From assembly GCF_900108095.1 (NCBI RefSeq), contig NZ_FNWL01000001.1, positions 620,001 to 684,000 of the forward strand: a stretch of 64,000 nt of DNA, written 5' to 3'. This document shows positions 34,473 to 42,725 of the stretch, in pieces (position 1 is the stretch's first letter; each line of letters begins with the position of its first letter). A program made the position numbers and the translations under genes. This DNA is from Natronorubrum sediminis. GTDB taxonomy: Archaea > Halobacteriota > Halobacteria > Halobacteriales > Natrialbaceae. The notes beneath the pieces are model-generated. The model was not told the DNA's origin. It saw only the letters and a program-made list of their open reading frames with translations, and searched no databases.

Positions 34473-34996
34473 GTTGCTACCACGAAATAATATCCCAACA
34501 CGGCGAGTGGGACTACTGCGAACAAGAAGAACAAGGGAAACGCCGCAAGCGCAACGAGACTCCCAAAGACCACCAATGCGATCATCACCCACCCAGCCAA
34601 CGTCGTACCGGACGCCTGCTGCTCGAGCGAGTACACCTCCTTCGTTTGCACGCCAATTTCGTCGAGCAGTACCTCGAGGACGTGTTCGATTTCGTGACCT
34701 CGAAACGTCTCCAGACTTTGGATGAACTGGGATTTGTATGCTTCAGGTCTCGAAGTGATGTTCATCGCGACCTCCCGTTCGGCAATAACTGAAATCATCG
34801 TTCGGTCGTCGTCCGATTGCTGTTCTGGGATTTCGACGCGGATTACCTCACCGTAGCTAACGAAACTTCCACCTGTCCGACCGGTAACCCGAATTCCATC
34901 GTCGAAGTACGTTTCGATGCTCCCCACCATTTCAAACGCGGCTTTCACGAGCGTTCTAGCCTCGTCTCGTGAGTAGTCTAGCACCAACGTCGTCAT
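34469..34996 (-). CDS. Membrane protein with soluble N-terminal domain (175 aa)
   Basis: The first ~125 residues look like a soluble alpha/beta domain (DYSRDEARTLVKAAFEMVG, VTGRTGGSFVSYGEVIRVEI), followed by two adjacent helices (AGWVMIALVVFGSLVALAAF and LFFLFAVVPLAVLGYYFV) that end the protein. It is the first gene of a two-gene unit with the small membrane protein. I do not recognise the domain. Confidence 0.6.
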   Translation of the reverse strand: MTTLVLDYSRDEARTLVKAAFEMVGSIETYFDDGIRVTGRTGGSFVSYGEVIRVEIPEQQSDDDRTMISVIAEREVAMNITSRPEAYKSQFIQSLETFRGHEIEHVLEVLLDEIGVQTKEVYSLEQQASGTTLAGWVMIALVVFGSLVALAAFPLFFLFAVVPLAVLGYYFVVAT

Positions 34997-35115
34997 CTAC
35001 TTTTCAGAATGCAAGACAGGCTATATAGACCTGTTGGCTTTCCTGACATAATTGGAAAACTATCCAACAAGACACTCCGTGATAGTAAACGCATTCTCTA
35101 GCGAGATTACTTCGT

Positions 35116-35511
35116 TCACTCTCGAGCGCGTTCCGCTCGCTCCTCGGCTACCTCGATCTTCTCGTCTAGCTTCTTCAGAACGACGTACTTGAAGTCGTCC
35201 GGCATCTGGCCGTAGTCGATATCGACGGTAAGCATCGCGTCGCAGTCGTCGACGATTTCGGGGGCCCACTTGCCCTGGGCGAGTTTCGATTCGTCGGTGA
35301 CGACGGCTTCGCCGTCTTCGACGTCGATAAACGCCGTCACGGTGTTCCAGATATTCGGGTTGCTGGTCGTCGCCTCGTCGAACAGTCCGTCGAGTCGTCC
35401 GACTTTGATCGGTTCGTTCGCCGCCTCCTCTCGGAGGTCCTCGAGTCCCTCGATCAGTTCCTCGTACTCCTCGGCGGGGCGGTCGGTATCGTCGAGGATC
35501 ATCGACACCAC
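35116..35511 (-). CDS. Hypothetical acidic cytosolic protein (131 aa)
   Basis: An acid-rich protein with an N-terminal helical region (EEYEELIEGLEDLREEA), a middle region with WNTVTAFIDVEDGEAVV, and a C-terminal coiled helix (VVLKKLDEKIEVAEERAERA). No membrane segment and no cysteine motif. An internal ATG three codons in is an alternative start. Monocistronic. Function unknown. Confidence 0.6.
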   Translation of the reverse strand: MVSMILDDTDRPAEEYEELIEGLEDLREEAANEPIKVGRLDGLFDEATTSNPNIWNTVTAFIDVEDGEAVVTDESKLAQGKWAPEIVDDCDAMLTVDIDYGQMPDDFKYVVLKKLDEKIEVAEERAERARE

Positions 35512-35716
35512 CTCGAGTCGGTGCGTAGACGCATTACTAGAGGACCGCAGGGCTGGCGTACTAAGGCTTCCGTCCTTCGTTGTCGTCGAGATTCGAGGAG
35601 AAACGAGACGACAGAAGTAACACGGAAGTGACGGGCACGGGGCTATCCAGTAACCAATCGTCCCGAGTGTGAATCGTGATCGACTGAGAACGAACGTGAG
35701 TGGAATTGGATACTCG

Positions 35717-36007
35717 TCACTTCATCTCGGTGTCTGTCGGCGACTCAGTGTCTGTCGGCGACTCGGTGTCTGCGGGTGAGTCGATGTCCGTCGGGGACGC
35801 GGTATTCGTCGGTGAGTCGGCGTCGGATGGAGATTCGGTATCGAGTGATGATTCGTCGTCGACGAGTTCGAAGGACTCTTCGCCACAAGAACATCCTTGT
35901 TGGCCGATGATTCGGATATCACCGTTTGGCCACTGTCGGGCTGCATACACTGAGTTACACGCACTACATGCGGCAAGCACACGTGATACGTCGTCGTTGT
36001 GCGCCAT
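35717..36007 (-). CDS. Cysteine-motif protein with TDxESP repeat tail (96 aa)
   Basis: The N-terminal half has VLAACSACNSVYAARQW and GQQGCSCGEESFEL, a CxxC/CxC pair likely to hold zinc. The C-terminal 40 residues are six or seven copies of a hexapeptide of the form S-P-T-D-T-E, encoded by 18-bp tandem repeats. The ATG before AHNDDVSR is used because upstream sequence is basic. The repeat length is probably variable between strains. The opposite-strand frame was rejected as non-acidic. Confidence 0.55.
   Translation of the reverse strand: MAHNDDVSRVLAACSACNSVYAARQWPNGDIRIIGQQGCSCGEESFELVDDESSLDTESPSDADSPTNTASPTDIDSPADTESPTDTESPTDTEMK
35730..35837. repeat. 18-bp tandem repeats, about six units
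   Basis: Consecutive units of the type GTGTCTGTCGGCGACTCG with diverging third bases. They encode the Thr/Asp/Glu/Ser/Pro tail of the cysteine-motif protein. The first two units differ by one base, while the later ones are more diverged, so expansion at the 3' end of the gene is the most recent. Confidence 0.75.
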
Positions 36008-36326
36008 TGCTACGCTGTTGGATAGAAGAGGACCAGAATGAATGTTTCTATTTGGAAAACTATTGCCATAAGAGTAGAAGACGAAACGCCGTCTGCGAAT
36101 TCCCAATGAATCGAATGATTATGTATCGAGGTTCCTCAGCACGTTTATCTGCCGAGGAGGGTATGGGTCTGTGATCGTAACGAAAACCGATACAATTCTG
36201 CCCCCCATATAAGTCTACCCCCGGTAAATTGTGTCAGGGACGACGTACTCGTTTACAAGCGAGGAATCGACTCCCTGTAGTGACTACTTAGTTAATATTG
36301 GTCCGATAGTCGACGTTTCTGTAACG
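36008..36326. other. 319-bp AT-richer gap with a possible promoter
   Basis: Lower GC than the surroundings. A TATA-like CCATATAAGTC lies near 36208-36218 and could serve the HalOD1 unit to the right. I see no convincing gene. Confidence 0.35.
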
Positions 36327-36584
36327 ATGACCAGTCAGTTTCTGGGCTGTGGGCGTGGAGTCGGGTACGCGGGGGTGGACGTGCCACGACGGCCCGTCTC
36401 ACGACAGCAACCGACAGTATGCCCTCCAGAGCGTTTACAGCCCTACGAGTGGTTGATGATGGTCACTCGAGTCCGATCGACGGAACGCGACGTCGCCGCA
36501 ATCGAGTGGGGAGGTTGGGGACTCGACGGCCTGGCGAATCGAGAGGACGAACGGCGAGTATCGATTGGAGGTGTCTGCCGATGA
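36327..36584 (+). CDS. Possible small gene upstream of HalOD1 (85 aa)
   Basis: The frame ends in an ATGA overlap with the HalOD1 start. A central block, TVCPPERLQPYEWLMMV, loosely resembles short haloarchaeal proteins often found beside HalOD1 genes. Against it, the protein is basic and Gly-rich, unlike the local proteome. It may be spurious. Confidence 0.28.
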   Translation: MTSQFLGCGRGVGYAGVDVPRRPVSRQQPTVCPPERLQPYEWLMMVTRVRSTERDVAAIEWGGWGLDGLANREDERRVSIGGVCR

Positions 36585-36892
36585 CGTCGCATGCGCGTCG
36601 ACATGGTGGCTCACTGGACCACGAGGAACAGATTATCATCGACATCGTCGAGGCACTCGCCGAGGCCGACCGACTCGAATTAGAGGAGGTCGAATACACC
36701 CTCTACGAGTACATCAACCCGACGATATTGAGCGAACTGGCGGCCTGTGACACCGGAACGTGGACGTTTCGATTCGACGTTGCCGATCACGAAGTGACGG
36801 TCACGAGTGATGGCCGACTGTTCGTCGATGGCGTCCTCTGTCGAACCGATCTCTCGCTCGAGCGCCAGTCGTCGACCTGTGCGTACAGCTAG
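36581..36892 (+). CDS. HalOD1 output-domain protein (103 aa)
   Basis: Stand-alone HalOD1 domain, a haloarchaea-specific output module of signalling proteins. The core is ADRLELEEVEYTLYEYINP in the first half and FRFDVADHEVTVTSDGRLFV in the second. Many copies exist per genome, and they are presumed to take signals from sensor or regulator partners. No sensor gene is adjacent. The ATG before TSHARRHGG is used; the frame is open further upstream in sequence that does not fit. Confidence 0.78.
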   Translation: MTSHARRHGGSLDHEEQIIIDIVEALAEADRLELEEVEYTLYEYINPTILSELAACDTGTWTFRFDVADHEVTVTSDGRLFVDGVLCRTDLSLERQSSTCAYS

Positions 36893-37083
36893 CTCGAGTC
36901 CCGACGTCGATCTACCGTGTTGGAGGCCGTCAGCTAGCTATCGGTTTAGCTGAGAGGGGACTCACTGACCGCCGAACAGTGCACGCTACTCCGACCGCTG
37001 TGACCGACCGACCGGCTACGTCGACCCTGATTGCCGTGTCCAGAGTGCAGCGTCGATCGTTCGCTCCCTCGCCCACTCGAGTG

Positions 37084-37230
37084 CTACAGCAGCAGCGAGA
37101 TGATGGCGAGGACGAGGAAGATCAGGACGAGCCACTTTGCGATGGACATACTCAACCCAGCGACGCCACCGGCACCGAGTGCACCGGCGATGAGCGCGAT
37201 TACGAAGAACAACAGTGCGAGTTCTAACAT
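37084..37230 (-). CDS. DUF1328 small membrane protein (48 aa)
   Basis: Two short hydrophobic helices, [17 protein letters not shown] and [16 protein letters not shown], joined by a small loop [14 protein letters not shown]. This pattern is that of the DUF1328/YtjA family of tiny integral membrane proteins of unknown role. Complete at 48 residues. Confidence 0.75.
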   Translation of the reverse strand: MLELALLFFVIALIAGALGAGGVAGLSMSIAKWLVLIFLVLAIISLLL

Positions 37231-37554
37231 ACCGTTATCGTGGTTTGTTCGATAGAAATGAATTGGGCCTTAATACGCCGGAGTGGGGGTGCATCGATTG
37301 CCCACATCGATTCAACCCCGTCCTTGGACCGTGGAACCTGTCGATATGCATACCTCTTCGTTCGGCAAATCGACCGAGACTCCCGACTGGGATTTGTCTC
37401 CGCGACCTGAGATACGCGAGTTGTCTCCGAGACGAGAACACTGCTCGCGCTCGCTCGAGACACTTCACCAAGGGAGCCAGTCAGCGCAATCGCTACTCGA
37501 GTCGGAGAAACGAATCGTACTCTCGACGGTCTCGCGTACGTATTGACGGCCGAC
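37231..37554. other. 324-bp gap
   Basis: No gene supported. Frames across it are basic and lack any family motif. It should contain the promoter of the DUF1328 gene at its left end. Confidence 0.4.
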
Positions 37555-37941
37555 TCACTCGTTGAGGTGTGAGCGATAGCCTTTCGGTTCGAAACCACGC
37601 CGACAGACGACTCGCTTGCGGCCGACGGTGATCGCACTGACCTGGCCGTCGTCTTCCATGGTGTCGATGACCTCCTCGAGGTAGGTGTCGTCCCACCCGG
37701 TCTCCTGAAGGACGGTCGATCGGTCGACGCGACCGCCGCGTTTGACGAGCAACCTGAGGACTTTATCCTCGTCTGGAAGGTCGTGTTCGTCGACGCCGTA
37801 TTCGATCTCCTCCGCGTAACTCAGTGTTTCGTCGCTCGAATCGTCCGATTCGTCTGCTGTGGAGTTATCGTCTCCCGATTGCCCGGCCGAGGTGCCCGAC
37901 CAGACCGACGAAAGACGTGTCCAGAGTGTTTTGAATACCAT
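37555..37941 (-). CDS. Winged-helix regulator with acidic linker (128 aa)
   Basis: The N-terminal 45 residues carry a weakly hydrophobic start (VFKTLWTRLSSVWSG) and an acidic linker. The C-terminal 70 residues form a winged helix: EDKVLRLLVKRGGRVDRSTV, then TGWDDTYLEEVIDTMEDDGQ, and a wing with VGRKRVVCRRG. This arrangement occurs in haloarchaeal MarR-like regulators. Target unknown. Confidence 0.65.
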   Translation of the reverse strand: MVFKTLWTRLSSVWSGTSAGQSGDDNSTADESDDSSDETLSYAEEIEYGVDEHDLPDEDKVLRLLVKRGGRVDRSTVLQETGWDDTYLEEVIDTMEDDGQVSAITVGRKRVVCRRGFEPKGYRSHLNE

Positions 37942-38143
37942 TGTCGATCACCAGCGGTGAAATTTCTCGCAGTGTGTGCGCGCATTTGCCTCGTGTTCCT
38001 GTCCCATTTCTTACTACTCCCGATCGCGGCTCAGTATGGTATGACTATCGTAATGCTACCGTCGTCGAATAGCGACGACCTTGCGACCCGCAAGTCAGTT
38101 ATCACATTCCCGAAGCGATTCCGATGGCCCTCTCGGACTCGAG

Positions 38144-38374
38144 TCATAGTCGATCACGCACCCGACGAACGATTTCGTCGACATCGTATGCGCTCTCGCT
38201 CTTTTCGTAGACGAGTTCGTCGTCGACGCGGACTGCCAAGATCCCGTTCGCACCGGTCCGCAGCGTCACCGACTCGAGTTGCTCGCCGAACGTCGATAAC
38301 AGCGCGTGTTGGAGCGCTTCGGCACGCTCGAGGAAGCCACAGGAGACGCAGTATTCGATCTCGACGCTCGTCAT
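38144..38374 (-). CDS. Rdx family (SelW-like) thioredoxin-fold protein
   Basis: A 76-residue protein with VEIEYCVSCGF, a CxxC redox motif in the first loop, then ALLSTFGEQLESVTLRTG and a C-terminal helix: the SelW/SelT/Rdx fold. Selenocysteine is replaced by Cys as usual. The ATG before TSVEIEYC is the family start; nine codons upstream are not conserved-looking. Role likely in thiol redox, partner unknown. Confidence 0.78.
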   Translation of the reverse strand: MTSVEIEYCVSCGFLERAEALQHALLSTFGEQLESVTLRTGANGILAVRVDDELVYEKSESAYDVDEIVRRVRDRL

Positions 38375-38439
38375 ACGTGTCGCTTCACCATCCCGATACA
38401 TATCAGTTCGGTAGTGGGTGCCTTCTGCACATCGAACCG

Positions 38440-39252
38440 TTACTGTCGGCGCGCCGGTGACCCAACGGATTCGTGATACGTTTCCGCGAGTGCGCTGAGC
38501 ACGTCGTGGTGGTTCGTCGAGTGTGGGGCGGTCAACGGCGAGATACTGATACGGCCCTCGGCGACGGCTCGACGGTCTGTCCCCTCTGGATCCGGAATCG
38601 TCTCGGGGTCCATGGACTCCCAGATACGGTCTTTCATGTGAATCCGACCGCCGTCGCGGTCGGCGTCCATCTCGTAGCGTTTCGACGGATCGGTGATCTC
38701 GACCGCGGCAGGGTCGCCGTCGGCAACGGGCACGTTGACGTTGAGATAGGCCGCGTGGTCGAAGACGCCGGCCTCGAGTGCGTGCTCGGCCAGATACGTC
38801 GTGATTCGGGTGGCTTCCGCGTACGCGTCTGGCTCGAGGTCGACCTCGCCGAGGGGCGTGTCGTCGATGGGGACGTACATCGAGGTCGCGATAGCGGGGA
38901 CGTCGAAGAAGGCAGCTTCGACGGCGGCGCTGATCGTTCCCGACCGACCCAGGACGTACTCGCCGAGGTTCGCTCCTTTGTTACAGCCCGCGACGACCAG
39001 ATCGGGATCGGGGCAGAGGTCGGCCATTCCCGCGACGACGCAGTCGGCGGGCGTTCCGTGGACCGCGTACCCGAGTTCGCGCTCGTCGACGTCGACCTCG
39101 TGAGAGATCGATCGTCCGCAGGCACTCTGGTCCGTCGCCGGGGCGACGACCGTCACGTCTGCGATAGCCCCCAGGGCGTCGTGGAGCGCCTGGATCCCCG
39201 TGCTGTCGATCCCGTCGTCGTTCGTCAACAGGATCTCGAGGGAGTCGCTCAT
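38440..39252 (-). CDS. surE: 5'/3'-nucleotidase SurE
   Basis: Metal-dependent nucleoside monophosphatase of the survival protein SurE family. ILLTNDDGIDSTGIQAL at the N-terminus carries the DD metal ligands, APATDQSACGRSIS follows, and VAGCNKGANLGEYVLGRSGT supplies the Asn and Ser active-site block. Length 270 is normal. A 28-residue C-terminal extension closes it. Single gene. Confidence 0.92.
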   Translation of the reverse strand: MSDSLEILLTNDDGIDSTGIQALHDALGAIADVTVVAPATDQSACGRSISHEVDVDERELGYAVHGTPADCVVAGMADLCPDPDLVVAGCNKGANLGEYVLGRSGTISAAVEAAFFDVPAIATSMYVPIDDTPLGEVDLEPDAYAEATRITTYLAEHALEAGVFDHAAYLNVNVPVADGDPAAVEITDPSKRYEMDADRDGGRIHMKDRIWESMDPETIPDPEGTDRRAVAEGRISISPLTAPHSTNHHDVLSALAETYHESVGSPARRQ

Positions 39253-39318
39253 ACCACTCGAGTTGGCGGCTGGGACGAAAAGCCCACCGTTTCGTCGTAC
39301 CGACCGTATCAGCTTCCC

Positions 39319-40947
39319 TCAGCCGATTCGGTCGACGATCGTCTGCTCGTCGACGACCAGGTTGTACGCCCCCTCGTCGTCGTTCCAGAGCGCGAGTATC
39401 TGTTCGAACGTGCAGACCTCGCCGTACTCAGCCTCGAGCAGCGGCCGGTTGAGCGACGTTTCTGACGTGAGGACGGCGTAATGGTCAGTCGACTCGCTAC
39501 CGTCGCTGATCTTGAACAGCGGATTCGTGCTCGAGGCGTCGTATCCGCTATTTTCGTCCTCGCTCAGCGAGCGGCTGAGTTTTGCAGCGGCGATGTCGAT
39601 TCGGTTGGTGACGTGGCGCTCCATCTCGGCCATCTTCGCCCAGTCGCTGGTCTCGAGGGCGACGTCGATTCGTCGCGTTCCGTCGAGACGCAACAGGGAG
39701 GACGAAAACTGCACGTCGACGTTGCGGAACTCGCCAGGTGCGTGTTCCTCGTCGTCGCCCGGCGTCGCCTCATCGAGTTTCCGCTGGAACGACGGCACCT
39801 CGAGGTCCGGTCGCGCGTCGAACGACCAGCCCCGGTCGGTGGGCCGCTCGCCCGGCCAGAGTCTGACCGTGGGGCCGTAGACGGTGACCAGTCCGCGGCG
39901 GTCGGCGTCACCGTCGCGGCGGCCGTCCGTTCCACCAGCCCCGGACCGATCGCCCTCGTCGCTTTCGCCACGCTCTCCCGACCCGTCCTCAGCGATTCCC
40001 ATTTCGGCCGGCGACCAGACGCGGTCGTCCTCGAGTTCGCGTTCGACGGCTCGCAACTGCGTGCTCGTGTTCTTGTCGGCGGGAGCCATCGCGAGCAGCG
40101 TGCCCTCGGGCGCGAGCCACTCGAGCGCGTCGCGCGCGACGGCGGTCGGGTCCTCGAGTTCGCTCAGCACGTTCGCCGCGAGGATGAGGTCGAAGCCGTC
40201 GTCCGGGGCGGAGGGGTCGAAGCCGTCCGAACCTCCCCCGCCGTGCTCGCCCGCGACTTCGACCGGGTCGAACGACTCGATGGTGGACCGGTGGATCGTC
40301 GTGTGGACGTTTCGGCCGGTCTCCTCGAGCAACGAGTCGAGGACGTCCGCGGCCGCGCTCGGCTCGACGGCGTGGTACTCGAGGAGGGCGTCGTCGGGGA
40401 GGTACGAACAGAGGCCGAGGGCGGGCCCGCCGACGCCCGCACCGATGTCGAGCACGCGGAGCTGGCGCCCGAGGAGCCCGCGTTCGGCCAGATCGTCGAG
40501 TGCGTACTGGACGGCGGCGTAGTACCCCGGCAGGTGATAGATCGCGTAGCCCGCCGCGACGTCCTCGTCGTACTCGACGGGGTCGCGCTCGAGGTAGCTC
40601 GCTTTGAACCGGCGGATCGTCGAGCGGAGCAAGTCGCCGGTCGCGTCCTCGTGCCAGTCGACGCCGTAGCGCTCGACGAGTAAGTCTTCGAGTCGGCGTT
40701 CGTAGGTTTCGGGGAACCTCTCGACGGGCCCGCGATTCGGTTCTACCGGGTCGTCGTCGACGGGAACGAACGTCCCGTCGTCTCGCTCGAGCAACTCGAG
40801 GCTCGGCGCTTCCTCGCGGAGGAGTTGGCGAACGACGGCCGGGTGCGGGTTGCCCTCGATGTACTCACAGATCTCCTCGGGATCGACCGGCCGAACGTTG
40901 CGCAGGTACTTCGCGTTCGATCGAACGGCCTCACGCTGGTCGCTCAT
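39319..40947 (-). CDS. Rsm22-family small-subunit methyltransferase-like protein
   Basis: A 542-residue SAM-dependent methyltransferase homologue of mitochondrial Rsm22, acting on or with the small ribosomal subunit. The SAM motif LRVLDIGAGVGGPALGL is at about residue 165, and FDLILAANVLSELEDP is the post-motif II block. Residues of about 330-370 are a poorly conserved acidic/Gly insert (GEHGGGGSDG and SDEGDRSGAGGTDG regions). The first four bases overlap the tyrA end, so it is translated together with tyrA. Confidence 0.82.
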   Translation of the reverse strand: MSDQREAVRSNAKYLRNVRPVDPEEICEYIEGNPHPAVVRQLLREEAPSLELLERDDGTFVPVDDDPVEPNRGPVERFPETYERRLEDLLVERYGVDWHEDATGDLLRSTIRRFKASYLERDPVEYDEDVAAGYAIYHLPGYYAAVQYALDDLAERGLLGRQLRVLDIGAGVGGPALGLCSYLPDDALLEYHAVEPSAAADVLDSLLEETGRNVHTTIHRSTIESFDPVEVAGEHGGGGSDGFDPSAPDDGFDLILAANVLSELEDPTAVARDALEWLAPEGTLLAMAPADKNTSTQLRAVERELEDDRVWSPAEMGIAEDGSGERGESDEGDRSGAGGTDGRRDGDADRRGLVTVYGPTVRLWPGERPTDRGWSFDARPDLEVPSFQRKLDEATPGDDEEHAPGEFRNVDVQFSSSLLRLDGTRRIDVALETSDWAKMAEMERHVTNRIDIAAAKLSRSLSEDENSGYDASSTNPLFKISDGSESTDHYAVLTSETSLNRPLLEAEYGEVCTFEQILALWNDDEGAYNLVVDEQTIVDRIG

Positions 40948-41741
40948 ACGCGATCACCGTCGTCCGCCGTGGCCGTCGAATCCGTCTCTTCCAACTCCGA
41001 CGAGTGCCACCGTCGAGACGCCTCGTCGTAGAGCGACTCGAGTTCCGCGGGCTCGGCCTCGGCAATTGCCTCGGCGGCGTCTGCGACACCGTCCGCGCCG
41101 TCGAACGTGTCCTGAATATCGGCGTATACTCGCGGCGTGCCGTCGGTAACCTGCTCGGCTAAGGTTCGAAGACCGTCGTAAATCGGCGTCTCGAATCCTT
41201 CGGGAACCGGATCGGCGGCCAGCGCGAACGAGAGCACGGCGGCGTGCGTCGCGGCCTGGACCGATTCCATCGCGTCGTCGTGTTCGCCCGCCGTCGTCTC
41301 GAGGAGGTCGTTTCCGCGGCCCTCGAGGTCGGCGAGTAGCGCGTCGATCGTCGGCCCAGCGTCGTCGGCAACCACCGCAATCGAGCCCGGTGCGCGCTCG
41401 GGTGCGAACAGCGGGTGGAGACTCGCGCGTTCGAGGCCGGGGGCCTGCGTCGCCATCGCCTCGAGTGGCGGTCCCATCACGCCGGAGACGTCGACGATCG
41501 CGTCGTCCGCTCGCCCGGCGTGGGTTGCGATCGCGTCAGTTGCGTGAGTCATCGGCACGGCGAGACAGACGACGTCGTAGCTGTCCGTCTCCTCGAGAGA
41601 GGTCGTCTCGGCGTCGGTTCTGACTGCATCGGCTGCGGCGGTTGCGGCGTCGGCGTCCACGTCGGTGAACGTGACCGAGGCGTCTATCGCCCGGCCGAAC
41701 CACGTCCCCATCGCCCCCGCACCGACGATCAGTACGTCCAT
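40944..41741 (-). CDS. tyrA: Prephenate dehydrogenase TyrA
   Basis: NAD(P)-dependent oxidative decarboxylation of prephenate to 4-hydroxyphenylpyruvate, the last committed step to tyrosine. The Rossmann motif VLIVGAGAMGTWFG opens the protein, DVVCLAVPMTHATDAI and SLHPLFAPERAPG (with catalytic His) follow, and the C-terminal helical dimerisation domain includes TTAGEHDDAMESVQAATH. Length 265 is the short archaeal form without a regulatory ACT domain. Operon with the Rsm22-like gene; aroA and aroC are within 8 kb. Confidence 0.87.
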   Translation of the reverse strand: MDVLIVGAGAMGTWFGRAIDASVTFTDVDADAATAAADAVRTDAETTSLEETDSYDVVCLAVPMTHATDAIATHAGRADDAIVDVSGVMGPPLEAMATQAPGLERASLHPLFAPERAPGSIAVVADDAGPTIDALLADLEGRGNDLLETTAGEHDDAMESVQAATHAAVLSFALAADPVPEGFETPIYDGLRTLAEQVTDGTPRVYADIQDTFDGADGVADAAEAIAEAEPAELESLYDEASRRWHSSELEETDSTATADDGDRV

Positions 41742-41915
41742 CGGTCGCTCTTACCGGCCGGCGTCGCAAAAGGCGTTCGATCGATTGCCTCGCGTGAGTG
41801 TCCGTGCAATTGGCTCGGTTACAGGAGAGCGTTCAGTCACCGCATCCGTCGCTCGGCTGTCAGTGGTATGGTAGCAACGCCCAAGTTCTAAACCAGTGGT
41901 CGTCGTACTGGTGCT

Positions 41916-42647
41916 ATGGGAGCGATCGAGCGACCGACCTTTTCGTCGGACGCGAGCAGACAACTCTACGAGTACGTCGAACGGAACGGAACCGTCAAGC
42001 GACACAAGTTACTGGACGTCGTGTCGCTCCCGACTGACGAGTTCCGAGATCACCTGGAAGGACTCAAATCCGACGGTTATCTGGAAGAAGACGGCGGAAC
42101 CCTCCAAATTTCCCTCGAGTTCGGGGCGATCACGGAGTACGAGATCGACGACCTCTCCTTCCTCGTTCGGCCCGGGCGACAGGACGACTTCGACGGCCTC
42201 ATCGAGACGATTCGGGACGTGACGGCGGCGGAAACGTACGTCGTCGCGGAGACCATCGCCGAGGAGTTGCTCTACGAAGACTCCGTAAGCAGACACAACG
42301 CCGTCAAATCGCGGATGTTCTTCGTCGCGACCGTCGACGGCGAGGTCGTCGGCTGGACGCACCTCGACTTGCCACAGGTCGAGCCGATGCAGGGAACTGC
42401 CCAGCAGACGGTGGGCGTTCGCGAGGCCTACCGTGGCAACGGCATCGGCACGAAGCTACTCGCACGTGGGATCGAGTGGGCCGAAGCCAACGGCTACCGG
42501 AAAGTGTACAACAGCGTCCCGATCACCAACGACCACGCCCTCGAGTTCCTGACCGTCCACGGCTGGGATACCGAGGCCATCCGCCGCGACCACTACGAAA
42601 TCGACGGCGAGTGCGTCGACGAGGTGATGATGGCCTACGAGCTGTGA
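41916..42647 (+). CDS. GNAT acetyltransferase with N-terminal helix-turn-helix
   Basis: The first 75 residues form a small winged-helix-like domain (SRQLYEYVERNGTVKRHKLL, LEGLKSDGYLEEDGG), followed by a GNAT domain from about residue 85: FFVATVDGEVVGWTHLDL and the acetyl-CoA loop VREAYRGNGIGTKLLARG. Such fusions are common in haloarchaea and the HTH may sense or bind DNA or RNA. Substrate unknown. Diverges from tyrA. Confidence 0.83.
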   Translation: MGAIERPTFSSDASRQLYEYVERNGTVKRHKLLDVVSLPTDEFRDHLEGLKSDGYLEEDGGTLQISLEFGAITEYEIDDLSFLVRPGRQDDFDGLIETIRDVTAAETYVVAETIAEELLYEDSVSRHNAVKSRMFFVATVDGEVVGWTHLDLPQVEPMQGTAQQTVGVREAYRGNGIGTKLLARGIEWAEANGYRKVYNSVPITNDHALEFLTVHGWDTEAIRRDHYEIDGECVDEVMMAYEL

Positions 42648-42725
42648 GCACTGTGGCGTCACTCCTGGGCTGATCAGTCCACCGGCCGACAGTACTTGGG
42701 CGTCCGCCTCGAAGGCTGATCCACT

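Noticed and set aside
35700-36041. Plus-strand repetitive SVGDSVS protein
   Set aside because: The minus strand gives a cysteine-motif domain and an acidic tail, which fits the proteome; the plus frame has no domain.
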